From: Marinobacter sp. F3R11
GTDB lineage: Bacteria > Pseudomonadota > Gammaproteobacteria > Pseudomonadales > Oleiphilaceae
DNA: 64,000 nt
Direction of reading: 5' to 3'
Assembly (NCBI RefSeq): GCF_003318275.1
Contig: NZ_QOCH01000015.1
Location: 283,608 to 347,607, forward strand
Part shown: in pieces, positions 1-7,898 of the stretch
Position numbering within the stretch: position 1 is the first letter of the stretch
Layout: each line of letters opens with the position of its first letter
Notes under the pieces: generated by a model
Told to the model about the DNA's origin: nothing
What the model saw: only the letters and a program-made list of their open reading frames with translations
Databases searched by the model: none
Position numbers and translations under genes: made by a program

Positions 1-667
1 TAGCATGCAAACTGTTACAACGAATGACTGAAGTAATGTTTTTCAACTGTTTGCGATACCAGCGCCCTGTCGCCAGATGGCTGAAGGTCTCATCCGGAAT
101 AATCCAGAGGCAGTCTTCAGGCTGATTTTCAATGTCCATATTGCGATGGCGGCGGCAATAACTGGCTGAGCCGTATACCGCGGACTCAATCGCTGCAATA
201 CGTTCACCTTCCAGGGTTGCCTGAGGTTTGTTCTCAGGGCGCAGGGTCAGGTCTGCCTCCCTGTGGGTGAGGTTGGTGACGTCGTTATCGGTGAGCACTT
301 CAAGCTCAATATCCGGGAACTCACGCACCAGTTCAGCCAGCACCGACCCGAGCAGTTCGCTCATCATCGTGTCTTCGGCTGCCACACGCACCTTGCCTAC
401 AGGTGCAGAGTCCTGTCCGACCAGCTTACGTTCGAGATTTTCCATCTCGACAGCGAGCTTTTCGGCATTGCGAAAGGCGGTTTCCCCAACGGGAGTGAGC
501 TGTAACCCATCGCGATTTCGTTCAAAAAACTGCACACCCAGCGACTCTTCCATCTGGTCCAGACGGCGTAAAACCGTGGTTTGGTGTACACCCAATAATT
601 CTCCTGCTTTCGCGAGCGTTCCGCCTATTGCCAAAGCATGTATATATCGAAGATAATCCCAGTCCAT
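1..667 (-). CDS. LysR-family transcriptional regulator (partial, 3' end outside window)
   Basis: The minus strand reads open from an ATG at 667 to the window edge, giving about 222 residues. The N-terminus carries a LysR-type winged helix-turn-helix at about residues 5-60, with the usual ending of the recognition region (FFERN followed by LTPVGE). The start of the effector-binding domain follows. The C-terminal part lies beyond position 1, so ligand and full length cannot be judged. It is divergent from the small gene at 805 with a 137-bp spacer, but nothing shows that it controls that gene. The family call is firm from sequence; the target is unknown. Confidence 0.9.
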   Translation of the reverse strand, partial: MDWDYLRYIHALAIGGTLAKAGELLGVHQTTVLRRLDQMEESLGVQFFERNRDGLQLTPVGETAFRNAEKLAVEMENLERKLVGQDSAPVGKVRVAAEDTMMSELLGSVLAELVREFPDIELEVLTDNDVTNLTHREADLTLRPENKPQATLEGERIAAIESAVYGSASYCRRHRNMDIENQPEDCLWIIPDETFSHLATGRWYRKQLKNITSVIRCNSLHA

Positions 668-804
668 AGCTACTGCATATTTGCAACGTGAGTACGGATT
701 TTAACGTATTTAAGCTGCAAAAAAATACCTTTAGTATTCTTCATAAATTCGGGTCAATCCCTTTATTCATTAACATCAAGTTACCAGCCAAGGAGGAAGT
801 CGCT

Positions 805-996
805 ATGGCTCAAAAGCACATTGCAACCGTTCACCCGCTACCGTCCAGCATCCTCCACAACAGTGCTGGAGTCAGAAGTCAGCACACTCGTGCGGCTGCA
901 AAGATGGCAGCAAATTTCGTGAGCCGCAAGCTACGCTCCTTTAACCGCAGGGCTGTTGCCGCAGCGGATATCACCCAGATGCAGGGTGGCCACTGA
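805..996 (+). CDS. Small basic hypothetical protein, 63 aa
   Basis: A strong ribosome binding site (AAGGAGG at about 790-796) precedes the ATG at 805, so I prefer this start to an in-frame start at 688. The product is 63 residues, rich in Ala, Arg, His and Lys, with a basic C-terminal stretch (FVSRKLRSFNRR). No signal peptide or membrane segment is seen. The Arg-rich helix faintly recalls DUF1127-type small proteins, but the match is too weak to name it. A strong hairpin terminator follows at 1063-1100, which supports an independent transcript. Confidence 0.6.
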   Translation: MAQKHIATVHPLPSSILHNSAGVRSQHTRAAAKMAANFVSRKLRSFNRRAVAAADITQMQGGH

Positions 997-1062
997 ATTC
1001 CGGTAGGACAAACGTAAAGAGCTGCGCCTCATAGCGCAGCCCTGTGAACGCAAGTCAGACTG

Positions 1063-1100
1063 AAAACGCCGACGATTCTCATGAGGATCGTCGGCGTTTT
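1063..1100. terminator. Bidirectional hairpin terminator
   Basis: A 14-bp perfect inverted repeat (AAAACGCCGACGAT paired with its reverse complement) encloses a 10-nt loop. It has A and T runs on both flanks. It lies between the convergent ends of the 805 gene and the acyl-CoA ligase gene and can serve both strands. A smaller hairpin (GCTGCGC / GCGCAGC, 1021-1040) lies just before it. Confidence 0.85.
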
Positions 1101-1111
1101 GCATTACGCGG

Positions 1112-2794
1112 TCAGAATTCCCAGATTACTTTTCTTTTCTGCTCAAACCATTCATCCATTTTACGGTTGTAAACATCCTCGATCACATTGCGCCTGATCT
1201 TCATGGTAGGTGTAAGCATCCCGTTCTCCATTGTCCACGGCTCTTTCACCAGAACCACAAATTCGATTTTTTCATGTGCTTCACAAGCTTTATTAACCGC
1301 ATCCAGCTCATCAGACAGTTCCCGCTCCAGCCCTTCCCGGTTTACCCCTGCGACAAGTTCCTCCCGTACTTCTTCCGAAAGCAACAGCATCAGGCAGGGC
1401 TGAGGCTGGTTTGCACCGGCCAGGCATACAACTTCCACCGATGGGTGGTTAAACCGGTTCTCTATAGGCACAGGCACCACATACTTGCCTTTAGAGGTTT
1501 TGAACAGATCTTTCACCCGTCCGGTAATCCGCAGATAACCGTCGGCGCTGATTTCGCCCATGTCCCCCGTCTTCAGGAAGCCGTCGCCAGTTACATCCTC
1601 CCGGGTTTTCTCTTCATTCCGATAGTAGCCCAGCATCATTCCCGGGCTTTTCACCTGCAACTCACCACCATCACCGATACGATGCTCAACGCCGGGGCTT
1701 GCCACACCCACATAACCGATTCTGGCCTGTTCTGGCCGGCTGGCATGGGAGTATCCGAAGTTCTCCGTCATGCCATAGACCTCCAGCAGCTCCAGTCCAA
1801 GGTTGCGGTACCAGGTGATAACCTCTTCCGATAAAGGTGCAGCGCCGGTCAACGCAGCACGGCAATGGTCCAGCCCCAGTTGCCGGAGCACCTTCTTCTT
1901 CACCATCGAGCTTACAAACGGAATGCTGAACAACAGTTTCTGTTTCGTAAGGGGCAATTTGGCACTAACCCCCTGGTAGAACTTCATCCATAGACGCGGG
2001 ACCGAGAAAAACAGAGTTGGCCGGGCACGCTGTAAATCCTGCTGAAAGGTGTCCAGCGTGTTGGCAAAATACACATGGAAGCCGAAATACAGTGACTGAG
2101 TTTCCACCGCTGCTCTTTCTGCCACGTGAGCCAGCGGAAGGTAAGACAGCATACGGTCGTCTGCCGACACGTTAAAAACCTGCTGCAAACCATCAGCAAC
2201 AGACATCATGGCTCGGAAACTGTGCATAACCCCTTTCGGGCGTCCGGTACTTCCGGAGGTGTAGGCAATGGTAGCCAGCGCATCAGGATCTGGCATTCTC
2301 GGTAACGCAGGAGGACTTTCAGCAATGATGTCCAGCCACCGGGGACAATCTGACATCGGCGACATGGGCAGGGAGATGACCGGGAGGTTCGAGGGAATAT
2401 GATGTTTAATATCGTGCCACCCATCCGCTGTACCATCGAGCTTTCCCAGGAAAAGCAGCTTTGTTTCGCTGTGTTCAAGAATATAAGCGGCAGCTTCACC
2501 CGTAAGGGTGGGATACAGGGGCACAGAGACATATCCGGCGGCCCAGATGGCGAGATCCGACAGAATCCAGTGAGCGCTGTTTTTGCCCAGAATGGCAATA
2601 TTGCCAGGTGCCGGAAGATCAAGACTCCGGAGATAGGCCGCCATTCGTGAGACCTGATCGGCCGCCTGCTTCCAGGTGATGTCTTCTACTGTGCCATCAG
2701 GATAAGGCTGGGTCAGATATATATTGTCCGGGATCTGCGCCGCCCAGTAATACAGGCAATGCACGGAGGTCTGCCTGAGAGTGTCCACAGCCAT
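1112..2794 (-). CDS. AMP-binding long-chain acyl-CoA synthetase-like ligase, 560 aa
   Basis: This is a member of the adenylate-forming (ANL) superfamily. The ATP/AMP loop YTSGSTGRPKG is at residues 178-188, VYGMTE at 339-344, KTGD at 408-411, and the hinge region GRVKDLFKTSKGKY at about 425-438. The long-chain FadD/FAA-like type, with its KDLFKTSKGKY signature and length near 560, fits activation of fatty acids to acyl-CoA via acyl-AMP. It is a monocistronic gene with its stop close to the terminator at 1063-1100. The substrate chain length is inferred, not shown. A bile-acid or aryl-CoA ligase is less likely. Confidence 0.85.
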   Translation of the reverse strand: MAVDTLRQTSVHCLYYWAAQIPDNIYLTQPYPDGTVEDITWKQAADQVSRMAAYLRSLDLPAPGNIAILGKNSAHWILSDLAIWAAGYVSVPLYPTLTGEAAAYILEHSETKLLFLGKLDGTADGWHDIKHHIPSNLPVISLPMSPMSDCPRWLDIIAESPPALPRMPDPDALATIAYTSGSTGRPKGVMHSFRAMMSVADGLQQVFNVSADDRMLSYLPLAHVAERAAVETQSLYFGFHVYFANTLDTFQQDLQRARPTLFFSVPRLWMKFYQGVSAKLPLTKQKLLFSIPFVSSMVKKKVLRQLGLDHCRAALTGAAPLSEEVITWYRNLGLELLEVYGMTENFGYSHASRPEQARIGYVGVASPGVEHRIGDGGELQVKSPGMMLGYYRNEEKTREDVTGDGFLKTGDMGEISADGYLRITGRVKDLFKTSKGKYVVPVPIENRFNHPSVEVVCLAGANQPQPCLMLLLSEEVREELVAGVNREGLERELSDELDAVNKACEAHEKIEFVVLVKEPWTMENGMLTPTMKIRRNVIEDVYNRKMDEWFEQKRKVIWEF

Positions 2795-3018
2795 GAAAAA
2801 CTCCTTATTGTTGTTATCATTTATGAGCCTGGAACCTGTGTCATAACCAATTCAGGATCAACTTCATAGTAGCGCGTTTTTATTAGAGCGCTCGATATCT
2901 GCCTGATGACAGGATGTAAGCGGACGCCTGAAACAGATTATTTTTTGTGACATTAATCAATATTGGTCTAGAGTGAAAAATGACGCGTATCGAATTCCAT
3001 AACTCATAGGAGATTGCC

Positions 3019-3126
3019 ATGAGACAGTCGACTCGCTCATTCCTGATTTTCCCGGCCTGGGCCATTATCCTGCTGGGTTCGGCAGCTTTCTTTTACAGCG
3101 CTTACACAGGCATGCTTGGGTCCTGA
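3019..3126 (+). CDS. Small single-pass membrane protein, 35 aa
   Basis: An ATG at 3019 is preceded by ATAGGAGA at good spacing and opens a 35-codon frame that ends at TGA 3124-3126. The product has a basic N-terminus (MRQSTR) followed by one hydrophobic segment (about residues 8-28) rich in Ala, Leu, Phe and Trp. This is the shape of a small inner-membrane protein. A possible promoter lies upstream (TTGTGA at 2945-2950, TAGAGT at 2969-2974, 18-bp spacer). It resembles no named family that I recognise, and it lacks the features of CydX or KdpF that I would look for. Neighbours give no functional hint. Confidence 0.55.
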   Translation: MRQSTRSFLIFPAWAIILLGSAAFFYSAYTGMLGS

Positions 3127-3167
3127 TACTTGATTCAACTCAGAGATAATATCTCTCTGGTAAGCGC

Positions 3168-3605
3168 CTAACGCCGAAAGCGGGTTTCCAGAACAACTGC
3201 CGAGTTAGTGCGCTCAACACCCTCAAGATTACCTATCTCATCCAATACGGCACTCAACTCTTCCAGAGTCTGTGCCGCAACAATTGCGATGAGATCGTAT
3301 TCGCCGCTTACCGAGAACAGCTGGGACACCTGGCTGATACCCTCCAGCGCGGCATTTGTTCGCGCAGTCAGCTTCTGGACAACTTTTATTGAAACATGAG
3401 CTTCTACCTGGCTGGACAAAAAGGCTTCACCTAACTGCACGGAGTACCCCTTGATCACTCCACTGTTTTCCAGGCGGGCAATGCGGTTTTGCACCGTCGA
3501 GCGCGACAGATTCAGGGCTTTCGCCATATCCGTAATACTGATTCTGGCGTTCTGGCGCAACAGCATAAGCAGCTGCTTGTCTTTGCTTCCGGTCATTTTG
3601 CTCAT
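3168..3605 (-). CDS. Lrp/AsnC-family transcriptional regulator, 145 aa
   Basis: The protein has an N-terminal AsnC-type helix-turn-helix (about residues 5-60, including DMAKALNLSRSTVQNRIARL) and a C-terminal RAM ligand-binding domain. I place the start at the ATG at 3605; another ATG at 3596 has a slightly better GGATGAG site. An upstream extension to 3671 adds residues with no family resemblance. It is divergent from astA with about 100 bp between the starts. It therefore probably senses an amino acid and controls the astA-DUF1338 pair; this is inferred from arrangement only. Confidence 0.85.
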   Translation of the reverse strand: MSKMTGSKDKQLLMLLRQNARISITDMAKALNLSRSTVQNRIARLENSGVIKGYSVQLGEAFLSSQVEAHVSIKVVQKLTARTNAALEGISQVSQLFSVSGEYDLIAIVAAQTLEELSAVLDEIGNLEGVERTNSAVVLETRFRR

Positions 3606-3712
3606 CCAGCTATTCAATATGTGAAAATTATAGGCCACTTTGAACAAAGTGCATCTGCAATCTGACACCACATAGCTTCATACTGTCCTGAAACAACGGC
3701 AGGTTGCAGCCC

Positions 3713-4807
3713 ATGATCATTCGCCCGATTACCGACACAGATCTGGATACCCTGTATAAAATAGCCAGTGAATCCGGCCCGGGGTTCACATCCCTCATGC
3801 CCGACAGGGATGCGCTGGCGCAAAAAATCGCCCATTCCATGGCCAGTTTTGAACGCTGCGTTACCCGTCCTGATAACGAGCACTACCTGTTCGTTCTGGA
3901 AGATGGCACAACCGGCGATATTCTGGGCACTACAGGCATAGAAGCAAATGCAGGGCACACCCGGCCTCTTTATCACTTCCGGCGCAACACGGTCACCCAT
4001 CACTCCCGGGATCTGAACCTTCGTCGATGTGTGGAAACGCTCACGCGCTGTAATCACTACACAGGTTATTCCGAGATCTGCTCCCTCTATCTGCGACCGG
4101 AGTTCCGTCGGGCTGGAGCTGGCAAACTACTGTCCAGGGTACGTTTCCTGTTTATGGCACAGCACCCGGAACGTTTTTCAGACAAGGTTATAGCTGAAAT
4201 GCGAGGAGTATCGGACACCTCTGGCCAATCCCCATTCTGGAACTGGCTGAAAACCCATTTCGTTGACATGGAATTCGATCAGGCAACCCAGCTTGCTGGC
4301 ACCGGCTTTACAGACTTCATCGACAAGCTGATGCCTTCCCATCCACTCTACACTTGCCTGATGAGCCCGGAAGCACGAGCGGTTCTCAGCCAGGTACACG
4401 AGAATACCCGGGCAGCCTGGAAGATACTTAAGTCTGAAGGATTTCAGCATAAGGGTTTCATTGATCTGTTTGATGGCGGACCCACTGTTGAGTGTGCACT
4501 GGCCGACATTCGCAGCGTGAGACTCTCTTCTGCATGCACCGTCGTAATTGATAAAGCGAATGCAAAAGCAGACAGTGGTTTTTTACAGAAGAATGAACCA
4601 GCCCTGATTACAAACACAGGCACAACAGACTTCCGGGCGACCCTTACATCCGACGTACCTGCCCTGAGGGATACGCTGACTGTTCCCCCTGCCCTTGCGG
4701 AAAAACTGCATTTGCGCAATGACGACCCCGCCCGCGTGCTGCATTTTAACCAGGCGGCATCGGCGACCTCCCGAAATACAGCCACGGAGTTAAACTATGC
4801 ATACTGA
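3713..4807 (+). CDS. astA: Arginine/ornithine N-succinyltransferase AstA
   Basis: This enzyme transfers succinyl from succinyl-CoA to arginine, the first step of the AST (ammonia-producing) arginine catabolic route. The sequence starts MIIRPITDTDLDTLY and carries typical AstA landmarks: GPGFTSLMPDR near residue 22, and YSEICSLYLRPEFRRAGAGKLLS near residue 117, the acetyl-CoA-transferase-like core. At 364 aa it is close to the known family (about 340). A TTG at 3704 in frame is an alternative start; the ATG at 3713 has AGG at suitable spacing. It overlaps the downstream DUF1338 gene by 11 bp. The other ast genes are not in the window. Confidence 0.92.
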   Translation: MIIRPITDTDLDTLYKIASESGPGFTSLMPDRDALAQKIAHSMASFERCVTRPDNEHYLFVLEDGTTGDILGTTGIEANAGHTRPLYHFRRNTVTHHSRDLNLRRCVETLTRCNHYTGYSEICSLYLRPEFRRAGAGKLLSRVRFLFMAQHPERFSDKVIAEMRGVSDTSGQSPFWNWLKTHFVDMEFDQATQLAGTGFTDFIDKLMPSHPLYTCLMSPEARAVLSQVHENTRAAWKILKSEGFQHKGFIDLFDGGPTVECALADIRSVRLSSACTVVIDKANAKADSGFLQKNEPALITNTGTTDFRATLTSDVPALRDTLTVPPALAEKLHLRNDDPARVLHFNQAASATSRNTATELNYAY

Positions 4808-5606
4808 CCGGAACACCTTGTTCGAGAAGCTCTGGCAGAACTATCGTGAGGTCACACCTTCGGCTGCGCAAATCCACCAGATTCTGGGAGCCGAAGAAAA
4901 CCAGGCGATCGTCAACGACCATATCGCCCTGCGAACGTTTAACCTGGCTCCCGTTGGCCTGAACGCTCTTGCACAGCATTTTCTTGCACTGGGGTATCGC
5001 GAAGGGGGCGAGTACCACTTCAAAAACAAGAAACTCTATGCCCGGCATTATGAACACAGTGACCCGGAGGCTCCGAAAGTATTCATTTCGGAGCTGTTGA
5101 CTGAGCAGTGCTCGCCAGAACTTCAGGCCAGAGTAAATGAGCTGGTAGCCGGAGTAACGCAGGAGCAGGTTGCAGCGGACAATTTCCTATACTCGGGCCG
5201 GCACTGGGATCTGGATTACGACACCTACCGCAATCTGCTGAAAGAAAACGAATATGCCGCCTGGCTTGCTGCCTGGGGCTACCGCGCGAACCATTTCACC
5301 GTGAGTGTGAACCACCTGCAGCACTTTCATACTGTCGCCGATGTGAATCAGCTCCTGAAAGACAAAGGGTTCAGGGTGAACTCTGCTGGCGGTGAAGTGA
5401 AAGGGTCGCCTGAAGACCTTCTTGAGCAGTCGTCCACCATGGCTGACCAGGTCCCGGTAGAGTTCAGGGACCGGAATGCCACCATTCCCAGCTGCTTTTA
5501 TGAGTTTGCACTGCGCTATAACAAACCTGACGGCAACCGCTATATGGGCTTTGTTGCAGCCTCAGCAGACAAGATCTTCGAAAGCACTAATTTCAGTACG
5601 CAATAG
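4797..5606 (+). CDS. DUF1338 protein, 2-oxoadipate dioxygenase/decarboxylase-like, 269 aa
   Basis: It belongs to the DUF1338 family. In Pseudomonas putida a member, HglS, is an Fe(II) enzyme that turns 2-oxoadipate into D-2-hydroxyglutarate in lysine breakdown. Likely metal ligands are visible as His42 (DHIALRTF), His166 (NHFTVSVNHL) and Glu236 (CFYEFALRY). At 269 residues it is a short form compared with the roughly 450-residue HglS. Its ATG lies inside the end of astA, so the two are translationally coupled. Exact substrate is not certain: a 2-oxo acid from lysine or arginine catabolism fits the context. Confidence 0.8.
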   Translation: MHTDRNTLFEKLWQNYREVTPSAAQIHQILGAEENQAIVNDHIALRTFNLAPVGLNALAQHFLALGYREGGEYHFKNKKLYARHYEHSDPEAPKVFISELLTEQCSPELQARVNELVAGVTQEQVAADNFLYSGRHWDLDYDTYRNLLKENEYAAWLAAWGYRANHFTVSVNHLQHFHTVADVNQLLKDKGFRVNSAGGEVKGSPEDLLEQSSTMADQVPVEFRDRNATIPSCFYEFALRYNKPDGNRYMGFVAASADKIFESTNFSTQ

Positions 5607-5751
5607 CTTCATGAAGTTTTGAAATACATATCGCTTACCAGTACTTACAAAGGGATAACCTTTTTACAACGGTACGGCCCGTCATCATTGTCTACCTTTC
5701 AGACACGAATACGTTTCGGATACTGCCGGAAGTGATACAACAACAAAAATG

Positions 5752-5783
5752 TGGTGGAGGAAGCACTCAAGTTGCCTCCACCA
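5752..5783 (+). promoter_or_regulatory. Leader hairpin abutting the ribosome binding site of the AbiTii-like gene
   Basis: TGGTGGAGG (5752-5760) pairs perfectly with CCTCCACCA (5775-5783) around a 14-nt loop. The AAGGAGA ribosome binding site begins at about 5783, directly at the foot of the stem. There is no T run, so it is not an ordinary terminator. It could limit access to the ribosome binding site or protect the transcript; this is an inference. Confidence 0.5.
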
Positions 5784-5793
5784 AGGAGAAACC

Positions 5794-6453
5794 ATGTCTG
5801 CATCCACCAATCATCTCGAAGAACGTACACGGGATTCAGATGAGCTGCTCGAAGGCATCATGCCTTCAGCTATCACTCTTGCCATGATGCTGCGTCACAA
5901 AAAAATGGCTGCATGGCTACGCTGCGAATATGATGGCTATCAGGATCGTGACGCCGCCCCTCCCTATCGCCTGGATCTATCCGGTCATATAGTGGCAAAA
6001 TCCCCACAGTATGGATGGATTCCCGCGCCTGTGGCCGATGATCAGCAGAAGCTTGAGCTTGGGCATATCGATCTTATTGAAGGTACCAAGTCTCTCGAAA
6101 AAGTCTGCATCAACAGCAAAAAAGGTGATGGAAACCGTCTATTGCTGGACGAAGAAGATATGGCCATCCTGCAAAAACAGATCAACCTGAGTGCAGAGCT
6201 GGCCATTAACCTCAGCCGCGATGTGTACTCTGGCCTGCTCAGAACCGTAAGGGGCGCCGTTCACCTATGGACGCAGGCACTGATTGAACGCGGGCTGGAA
6301 GGCGAGCACAACCACTACAGCGCCGAACAGCGCGCCCTCGTCGCGGACCTGGACATTCCGGAATATTTCTGGCGTAAAGCCATGGATGAATTGGACCAGT
6401 TGCCAATTCCGGATGTACAGTCAGCAGGCTTTTTCAAGAGGATGTTCGGATAG
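5794..6453 (+). CDS. AbiTii-like domain protein, 219 aa
   Basis: The start is ATG 5794, just after AAGGAGAAACC. The first 60 residues resemble the AbiTii N-terminal domain found in abortive-infection and TIR or nuclease fusion proteins: a helical segment (ITLAMMLRHKKMAAWL) then an acidic-aromatic motif (CEYDGYQDRD) and a proline-tyrosine stretch (PPYRL). The remaining 150 residues are helical and I do not recognise a catalytic domain. The gene is solitary, with no partner toxin, nuclease or mobile element beside it. It may be a defence component, a domesticated relative, or something unrelated to phage. The domain resemblance is my reading and was not searched. Confidence 0.55.
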   Translation: MSASTNHLEERTRDSDELLEGIMPSAITLAMMLRHKKMAAWLRCEYDGYQDRDAAPPYRLDLSGHIVAKSPQYGWIPAPVADDQQKLELGHIDLIEGTKSLEKVCINSKKGDGNRLLLDEEDMAILQKQINLSAELAINLSRDVYSGLLRTVRGAVHLWTQALIERGLEGEHNHYSAEQRALVADLDIPEYFWRKAMDELDQLPIPDVQSAGFFKRMFG

Positions 6454-6523
6454 GCAAGCTGCGCTAGACTAACTCCTTGCTACCCGATAAACCTGTATTC
6501 GTTTAATGCAGCAAGGAGTATTG

Positions 6524-7021
6524 ATGAAGCCTGCCTTCACGTTTCTGCTGGCCTGCCTTCTTACGTTGGCGGGCTGCCAGTCTTTGCCAGATAAAACCCC
6601 GGCCAACAAGCCCGACAACGAAAATCTGCCGTCAGGCTCTGGAAACAGCGATCAAAACACGGTGCTACTCAGTGCCCGGCATTGCCTGAGCGAGTATGTG
6701 CGCGACCAGAGCAGAGTTCATTATGGACCCTGCCTTAAAATCATCAGTGTGGGCGACAAAACACCACAGGTCCGGGATGATGGTTTCATAGCACTACCCA
6801 TAGCCACTTCGCTGACCCTTGGCGTTAGTTGCGTGTACCGCCATGCAGACGGGTCACCTATTCCCCTAACCATGGAAACGACAGAATTCAGCATTACACC
6901 GCAGACGTTTACTGAACCGGGAAAACGCTGGTACCTGCATGCAAACACCAAGGCAAGACAGGTGATTGGCTGCGTACCAACACTATCCCGCTCTACGACA
7001 CCGACATACAAAACGGACTGA
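6524..7021 (+). CDS. Predicted lipoprotein, 165 aa
   Basis: AAGGAGT precedes the ATG at 6524. The product begins with a type II signal peptide: basic start, hydrophobic stretch, then the lipobox LAGC with Cys near residue 18, followed by QSLPDKTP. The mature part is a Pro, Thr and Asn-rich linker and a compact domain with several Cys residues (HCLSEYV, GPCLKI, VSCVYR, IGCVP) that could form disulphides in the periplasm. No family was recognised. It is monocistronic between the AbiTii-like gene and the ZIP transporter. Confidence 0.7.
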   Translation: MKPAFTFLLACLLTLAGCQSLPDKTPANKPDNENLPSGSGNSDQNTVLLSARHCLSEYVRDQSRVHYGPCLKIISVGDKTPQVRDDGFIALPIATSLTLGVSCVYRHADGSPIPLTMETTEFSITPQTFTEPGKRWYLHANTKARQVIGCVPTLSRSTTPTYKTD

Positions 7022-7084
7022 CAGCTTGAAACAGTTTCTGCAATATTCGCAAGACATGCCTCCAACCCAAAGAGTCCGGCCATC

Positions 7085-7870
7085 ATGACATCCGATATCA
7101 GCATAGTCTGGCTTGGTGCTCTGGCAAGCCTGTCCGCCGGCCTTGCTACCGGCATCGGGGCCCTTGCAGTCTTCTTCGTAAAAACCCTGTCTGACCGGCT
7201 GCAGGACAGCATGCTGGCCTGCGCCGCAGGTGTAATGCTTGCAGCCTCTTTTTTCTCATTACTGCTTCCTGGGCTGGAGCACGGTGAGGCACTGCTTGGC
7301 TCTACCTGGGCGGCAGCGCTGCTGGTTATTTTCGGGATATTGTCGGGCGCGGGAGCTCTTTACTATATTCACCAGAGACTACCCCATGAACATTTTAATC
7401 TCGGACCAGAAGGCCCTAACGCCTCGCACATCCGTCGCATCTGGCTCTTTATTATTGCCATAACCCTGCACAACTTCCCGGAAGGAATGGCTGTAGGCGT
7501 TGGCTTTGCCGGCGGAGATATACGCAACGGCTATGTTCTGGCAATAGGAATCGGTATCCAGAACATTCCCGAAGGTCTTGCCGTTGCCGTATCACTGATG
7601 GCTATTCAGTACTCCAGAACCAAAGCATTCACAATTGCCCTGCTGACAGGCCTGGCCGAGCCTGTCGGCGGCATATTCGGCGCGGCTATGGTATGGCTGG
7701 CAGAACCGGTTATGCCGTGGACTCTGGGCTTTGCTGCCGGCGCCATGCTTTTCATTATCAGCAATGAAATTATTCCGGAAACCCACCGGAACAGTTACAA
7801 AACGCTGGCAACCTTCTCACTTATGGCAGGCTTTGTTGTAATGATGTTTCTGGATGCCACACTGGGATGA
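7085..7870 (+). CDS. ZIP-family metal transporter, 261 aa
   Basis: This is an inner-membrane divalent metal importer of the ZIP/ZupT type. It has about eight hydrophobic segments. The two hallmark metal-binding helices are present: HNFPEGMAVG at 129-138 and QNIPEGLAVA at 159-168. A short charged loop containing HEH (about residues 101-103) is between segments 3 and 4. Zinc is the commonest substrate, but iron or manganese cannot be excluded. The 3' end overlaps an ATG that opens the downstream GMC oxidoreductase frame by 17 bp. Confidence 0.88.
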   Translation: MTSDISIVWLGALASLSAGLATGIGALAVFFVKTLSDRLQDSMLACAAGVMLAASFFSLLLPGLEHGEALLGSTWAAALLVIFGILSGAGALYYIHQRLPHEHFNLGPEGPNASHIRRIWLFIIAITLHNFPEGMAVGVGFAGGDIRNGYVLAIGIGIQNIPEGLAVAVSLMAIQYSRTKAFTIALLTGLAEPVGGIFGAAMVWLAEPVMPWTLGFAAGAMLFIISNEIIPETHRNSYKTLATFSLMAGFVVMMFLDATLG

Positions 7871-7898
7871 TGCGTTAAATCGCTATGGAGAAACTACC

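Noticed and set aside
688-804. Longer start of the small basic gene at 688
   Set aside because: AAGGAGG directly before ATG 805 decides the start; the upstream residues are not supported.
2883-3065. Minus-strand frame of 60 codons
   Set aside because: It opposes a better small gene at 3019 with a ribosome binding site; no family-like sequence.
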